NCBI GenBank assembly: GCA_947034895.1
Contig: OX344761.1
Coordinates: 27,168,863 to 27,232,862 of the forward strand
Reading direction: 5' to 3'
DNA from: Rhytidiadelphus loreus
Lineage: Eukaryota > Streptophyta > Bryopsida > Hypnales > Hylocomiaceae
Length of the DNA: 64,000 nucleotides
Shown: positions 58,701 through 64,000 of the stretch, one piece after another
How the letters are laid out: every line of letters begins with the position of its first letter
Numbering within the stretch: position 1 is the first letter of the stretch
Position numbers and translations under genes: made by a program
Notes under the pieces: generated by a model
Told to the model about the DNA's origin: nothing
Database searches by the model: none
The model's input: the letters and a program-made list of their open reading frames with translations, nothing else

Positions 58701-61700
58701 GTGTTGCAGGTTCAGACATTGCATGAGGATTTAAGGCAAAGCAACAACCAACTGCGTGAAGTTCAAACTCGAGTTGAGGTTCTCCAAGCGAAAGTTCTTT
58801 CTAATTCACCAAGTGTAAGTTTTTCTCGATCCTTTCGATCCTGATTTGTGCTCAGTATTTTCCTTTCCTTTTATCTTTTTGCGGGGATCAGATTCTACTT
58901 TGATATATGTTGAACTGAGTCAAACTTTTAGTAAGGAAATTGTCTTTGTGGTACAACCTCAGAACTCCCGGCTTGGAAGTTTGCAAGCTATGGAAAAATC
59001 GAAAGAAAAATGCCATGCCCCGAATCAGGAGGTATTAGCGATGATTACCTGATTCAATCTTCAAGAACCTTTCTCTAGTATTAATAAAGACGGAATTGAT
59101 GAAGATGTGGTTTGCTCATGGAATGCGTCTGTTTATCAGACACTATATGAACTGGAAAGTAAATTTTCGGGTTTGGAGCGTCAAGTGAAGACTCTTGGTC
59201 AGGCAATTCTTAGAATACTAACGGGCTAACCCCTTCCCGCTATACATATATGTTACTCCTCCAATAATTGAAGTCAGAAATTTATGTGGCTCATGCGTTG
59301 AAGTATGCCTCATTAATTCATCTCTAAAACAACCGTATTAACAGGAAATTTGGCTTAAGAACTGAAACTAATTGTGATGTTGTATGACACAGGAGAATTC
59401 TAGACTACTCAAGGAACTGAATGTGGCATACACTGAAGTAAGAATCACTAAAAGAAGTCTCATGATGATGTCGAATTTTCTCTCCAGCAGCCCTTTCTTG
59501 ATGTATTACCATCTTGCCAGTGACAGAATTTTTTTTATCAGAAAATAATGCTGTGAAGACATCGATTCGTGTTCTAAACAATTTTATGGTCTTATCAACA
59601 TAAGTTCACGTCTGTACTTGCAGGTTTCGGATTTGCAGATCACAAAGCGGCAGAGTGCCTTTGCTCTAGAGACGCAGGTAATGCTTTTGTCAGGAACTGC
59701 TTTTTGCTCTAAGTGCTACAATGCAATGGTGAGACATGTGTCTTGGCAATTCATTGCTCAAATGAGTATTTCACGGCGTTTGATTATTCAATCATGGTTT
59801 CTTGAGAGTGACAAAGACTTGTTTTTTCAGTAATAATCGATTGATGCCCTAAATGCGCTACATGTGTCTGTAATGTTTTTGACTTTGTAGATAGACGATC
59901 TACTCAAGGAGAATCAGCACCTCAGGAGAACAATGTCCAAGGTAAACCATATGGCTGTCCAAGCTGGATTCATTAGCGACACACCAGATAAAATGAAATC
60001 TTACCGTTCATCAACTGAAAATCCCTCTGTGAACTCATCCCTGGTGTGTGCCTCGAGAATACATTCCCCAACCAGATCTCCGCAAATTGAATCAGTGGAA
60101 GTGCCAAGCAAGTTACTTGGTATAATACACGAGGATGAGGCAAATGCTAATAGCACTGTCCACCCATATCATGAAACACCTGAGCCCATCCTTGCGATTA
60201 TTGAAGCAAAAGAGCCTGCAGCCAAGAAGTGCGCTGTGTCGGATTCTCAGAATCTTGACAATACCGCTGACTTAGGCCTGGTTCAGCCTTCCAATACGTT
60301 AAATAACTGCTTCGGCGATGACGGTTTTTCCCCGGTGCATCAATCATCATCCAGAGGGAGGCCGGAAGTTTCCATCCCCTTGAAAAAATTAAATTTCAGT
60401 AGGGGAGTCATGTTAACTAACATGGTATGCTTTGTTAAGCTGCCAGTTTCATTTGTTGATCCTTCAACTGCTTGCAATTCCACATACGGGAATGTAGGGC
60501 AGTTGGATTTAGCATTTGTAGATTGCTGTTAATTTAGAAGGCAAATTGCGGAGTATATCACCCTAAAACTTCTTTTGTTGAGATTGTTTGTGTGAAGATT
60601 GAGGAAGAACCCGTTGCATTGTCGATGCATAAAGATCGACGAGTCTCTTCTACAAGGGAGCGGTGGACTGATAAGGATGAGGCCCTCCGTGCCCTAGCTC
60701 GCCCTACAACTGGGAGACGAAGGACAGAGGCAGTTCCTGAAGAACTTAGTGAGGGGGAATCATCTCCTGGTCCCGAAAATCTCACACACACTAAATCACC
60801 TGTCAAACGAGCGCTGCGTTTCCTTACCCCGGAGAGGACGAGGATCTCATTCACGGAGAGACCGAAAAAGTCCTCAGCACCGAAACAGGTTCACTATTTC
60901 TGTGACTGATATGCTGGTACTGAAGGCTTGGAAGTTTGTTCGGGTCAACTTTCTTGGAAGCGGTGTGTTTTGGTTTTGTAGGACTTCAAGTTCTGACCAG
61001 CATTGTCGTTGTACTTACATTGAGATATGCTAGTTGTATTGGGGTGATTCATGGTTTCATGGTGTTAGAAGTCAACTTAACTGCACTGAGGTGTTTTTGC
61101 ACAAGTTGCCTCTTCATCGACTCTCAGGACCAGAGCTTCTGCCTTGGTAACTACATCAATTTTTTCAGACGAGCACACGAAAATATTGACTTAGTGAGGA
61201 ATAGGGTATTGTTTATGTTATTCTTGTTCTTACTTGGATAGTTATCTCTATGTGCATGAATTACAATACGTAAATTTCAGCTGATCCGGAGCTCCTGTTG
61301 TTGCAGATTAAATTGAGAGGGGGTGGTGATAATCCCACTACAGTTGAAGAAATGCGTGCAAAGCTAGAGTGGGAGATGTCTGCTGCACATGAGGAGCAGA
61401 AAAAGTAAGTATTGGAATGGTTGCATTTGCGTTTTGCATCTAGAGGTTGCTGCTAATTTAACTCAATTACTGAACACTCAGGGTGAGTCTTTTCTTTGTG
61501 CGTAGACAGGGTCAAAATTACGTCAAGATTTTGACAGATGTAGGTGATTTCACTTCAATACCTTAGGCGCCAGAAAGCTGTTCAACAACTTCTAGCTAAG
61601 GAACTTGTGAAAGAGAAACGGAAGACAGGGAAACGAACTAGAAGCGAAGACACAAAAAGCTGCAAGGCGGTAACCCAGTATTCTTACACCTCCAAATCAG

Positions 61701-64000
61701 AAACGCCGTCTGAAAGTGTAAGTTTCAAAGTGTGAAGTGTAAGTTGTTGACATCACATGAAAGTGTGAAAGTGTGAAAGTGTGATATGAAATCTGAATGT
61801 GTAAGTTGTTGACAAGTGAGAGTCAAGACAACAGAAACTTCCTGGTGTGGTTTACTACTGTCATAGATTGAACTCATTGGGAATTTTCCAGTAGAGACTG
61901 CAAAGCTATGATGTTGTGTAGATCAGTAAGTTAGACATGAATTACATATTCCTTTGAACCTCTACAGATAGCCCCTCTGTTGCTAGCGTTGCCCAATAAA
62001 CTGGAAACCATCAGTCCGTCATCAACAATTCACACAGTGCGAAAAATTGTAAGCAACCGAGCGGAAAGCGAGCGATTTCGACCGATACTTAGTCCTCTTC
62101 CTGAAACCCGGATACAGACATTCCAGTCTTCGCCGCCATATAAACCTAGCCCATGCTGCAAGAGACCCCTCCATCCCTACTTAAGACTTGGTATAGGAAA
62201 TCCTCAAACTCGACCTCAGCCACAACCATCTTTTCATATGACTGTTCTCAGTAGCAACCCTGATTTGAAGAGCGTCATCCGTAATCGAATTCCAAATCAA
62301 ACAGTAGCCCCTTCGAAAGAGCACATCATTGCACGTATTAGTGCTGTCACACGTGAACTTGGGAAGTACTTTCCAGCAGAAAAAACGAAACTCAAATGTG
62401 GCACATCATCAGGAAGTGCACAACCCACCATACCTGATATTGAAACAACTGAAACCGAAACCAATGAAACTGAGGTTTCAGACTACACTTCACCTTTTAC
62501 CATAGTATTTGAAACCAGTATCAAGTCCTTTCCGAATCTTGTGTCGAGTATCAATACTCTGGAATCTAGGAGTTCATCCGATTTTGTGATGGCAATGCTG
62601 ATTCTTGTTCACATCTGTGTTGATACAGTGTCTGAGTAAACTTGATCTATAATATTGTCCTTGACCAGAGTCTTAGCTTTGATCTTGCTGACTGGGAGAG
62701 GGTGCTGTTCGCATTTCGTACTTTAGTCGAAGATGAGAAACCATCAGTGGCTTGAACATCTGGTCAATTCAGTAGCACTGTATAAGTTCTTGATGCTGTC
62801 CAAAAGTTCCTGAAATCTTCTCCATAATTTATGGGGAGGTCTCCTTATGTATCATGGGGAGACCTCCGTATTGTCGCTGTGACCATGGTTGACATCCCCA
62901 TGAATTATTGGGAAGTCACCTTTTGGATGTTATGTAAAAGTTCCTCAAATAGTCTAATTTAACTTTAAACCCTGTTATGGATAAGCCTTGTTTTCACTGT
63001 TTTACACTTTTGCCATTTTGTTGGGTGCAGGACGATGAAGTCGAGAAACGGACTACACCACCTGAGAATGGAGATGTGAGAATAATCCTTCGTGCTTACA
63101 GATTGAAGTTCAAGCAAACCGCTTATCAGAGACGCTCACTTCATATTTGATGCTTGCAGATTCCTAGGCTACAAGAGATTTCTGAGGTCGCTGACATGAA
63201 TGTTCGAGAAGTTGCACATACCATACGAGAGACGGAGACGGAGACAGAGACAGAAACAGAAACGCAGGAAGAGACAGCAAATGTATGCATTGGTGCTTTA
63301 TCCCTCTGCACGTTTTCCTTGCAACTCTCTTGCTCCAGCGATCTGCACTCTGTGATATACTATATTTGACCTTGACATAACATAAAATCACTGAAATAGT
63401 TTCAGTTGGAAGAGTTGTTGTATCTCATTAGATATCTACTCTCAGAAATTTCTTTTAGACTTTTCGTTCTGCTTTACCGCATATGCCTGACTATCATAAA
63501 TTCTTGAGGAGCTCCCTTGACGCCCTTGGAATCATTGAACAGTGAGCGAAGAAAAAGGTCTTTGGGGGTACAATCTTGGGCACACTTTATGTTTGCAAAG
63601 GCGGGTGTGATTCACGTTCGAATTGTTTAATTTCGTTCATCAGCCCTTGGTTGGATTGTTGTTTGATTGCATACCTAGCAATGGAATTTTTTTAAAAGAG
63701 TGAACTAGTTTCAAGATTTTAGTGCTCCAGATTAATTTTTTGCTATAGTGGAAATGGTGCAAGATGGAAATACTCTAAAATGTTATGATCAGATTAAGTG
63801 ACTCTCTGCTTACATATCATTGATTTTTTTAATGCAGGATTTGAGTGGCAAGCTTAGTAAGGAGTTAAAAAAGTTTGGAATAGCATCAACCACAAACGGT
63901 ATCAGGTATGCAAACATTATTTCATGGTAGTCTTTTGAACTCCATGTGCTATTGTTCGTCTTGAACCGCTACGTACAATTTAGACTTTGGTGGTCTGGTG
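55780..64000 (+). CDS. DZIP1/Iguana-like ciliary zinc-finger coiled-coil protein (partial)
   Basis: Exons: 55780-55898, 56167-56331, 56717-56791, 56899-56949, 57185-57283, 57722-57784, 58082-58120, 58710-58814, 58963-59031, 59140-59202, 59393-59437, 59624-59677, 59891-60424, 60598-60888, 61307-61404, 61567-61717, 61968-about 62585, 63031-63075, 63160-63282, 63838-63905. Phases agree throughout. DZIP1 acts at the basal body and transition zone in ciliogenesis. The start holds the family N-terminal domain: TLESVLDTVAFGDIQ, FVKIFRLAQLM, then VEYLLHVQDLLADHKSGLL. One C2H2 finger is split over two exons: CPSC, 12 residues, H, 4 residues, H. Long heptad coiled coils follow, then a disordered Ser/Pro-rich tail with Glu-Thr repeats. 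The first Met and the 3' end are missing (the latter lies beyond the window). The end of the 61968 exon is uncertain: 62474, 62585 or a stop at 62639. In a plant, this implies motile sperm. Confidence 0.85.
58177..58406 (+). mobile_element. TTAA element, family H copy 1, intronic
   Basis: 230 bp inside the DZIP1-like intron 58121-58709. The left end is TTACCCCTTAAGTGCCCAAA (terminal TTAA decayed to TTAC) and the right end GCATTTAGGGGTTAA. The body matches 42428-42628. It is far from both splice sites. Confidence 0.72.
63229..63264 (+). repeat. In-frame GAGACG/GAGACA microsatellite
   Basis: A six-base repeat inside the exon 63160-63282 codes for alternating Glu-Thr. Its length should vary in steps of two residues without breaking the frame. 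Confidence 0.8.

Noticed and set aside
59942..59947. GTAAAC donor after the exon coding for RRTMSK
   Set aside because: The frame stays open for nearly 500 nt beyond it and reaches a better phase-0 donor (ATG|GTATGC at 60425), so I read through.

Overview
The window looks like nuclear DNA of a land plant or close streptophyte relative that makes swimming sperm; a moss or other bryophyte fits best. Pointing to a plant are a GH28 polygalacturonase, a DMP (DUF679) membrane protein, a PILS auxin carrier and two SCD2-type trafficking proteins. Pointing to motile sperm is a DZIP1/Iguana-type ciliary zinc-finger gene, a family seed plants are not expected to keep. Genes have short GT-AG introns and mixed GC. 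They sit in very AT-rich intergenic DNA packed with small transposons. The species cannot be named from the sequence alone.

Layout: 1-16,650 has no gene and is a bed of non-autonomous DNA elements. 17,064-19,930 (+) is a secreted polygalacturonase in 8 exons. 22,677-26,508 (+) is a DMP protein with an unusual alanine/glutamine-rich C-terminal extension of nearly 700 residues. 26,600-34,500 is repeats again. 35,803-38,472 (+) is a PILS carrier in 3 exons. 40,516-42,201 (-) is SCD2-like copy 1, without introns. 43,129-44,224 (-) is a small two-exon PIG-Y gene that is easily missed. 44,600-50,900 is repeats. 50,926-52,659 (-) is SCD2-like copy 2. From about 55,780 to beyond the right edge (+) is the DZIP1-like gene with at least 20 coding exons.

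The repeats are the most striking part. At least seven groups of short elements (about 200-980 bp) share one rule: they start and end with TTAA followed by CCC(C/T)T, in inverted orientation. That is the hallmark of TTAA-specific (piggyBac-type) elements moved in trans. The largest groups are A and B (related to each other), F, H and I/J. One A copy at 12,405-14,293 carries three younger insertions, two of them at TTAA sites within it. A second kind has TA target duplications and AGG(T/C)AAAC ends (mariner-type). One copy of it can be read against an empty-site copy only 200 bp away. No transposase gene is visible, so all are non-autonomous.

The genes form no operon or single pathway. They are separate housekeeping and developmental functions: wall pectin, auxin homeostasis, GPI-anchor synthesis, clathrin traffic and cytokinesis, membrane fusion or remodelling, and ciliary transition zone. 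Gene models were spliced by hand by matching reading phase across GT-AG (and one or two GC-AG) introns to family motifs. Coding ends are more certain than transcript ends, which are not called.
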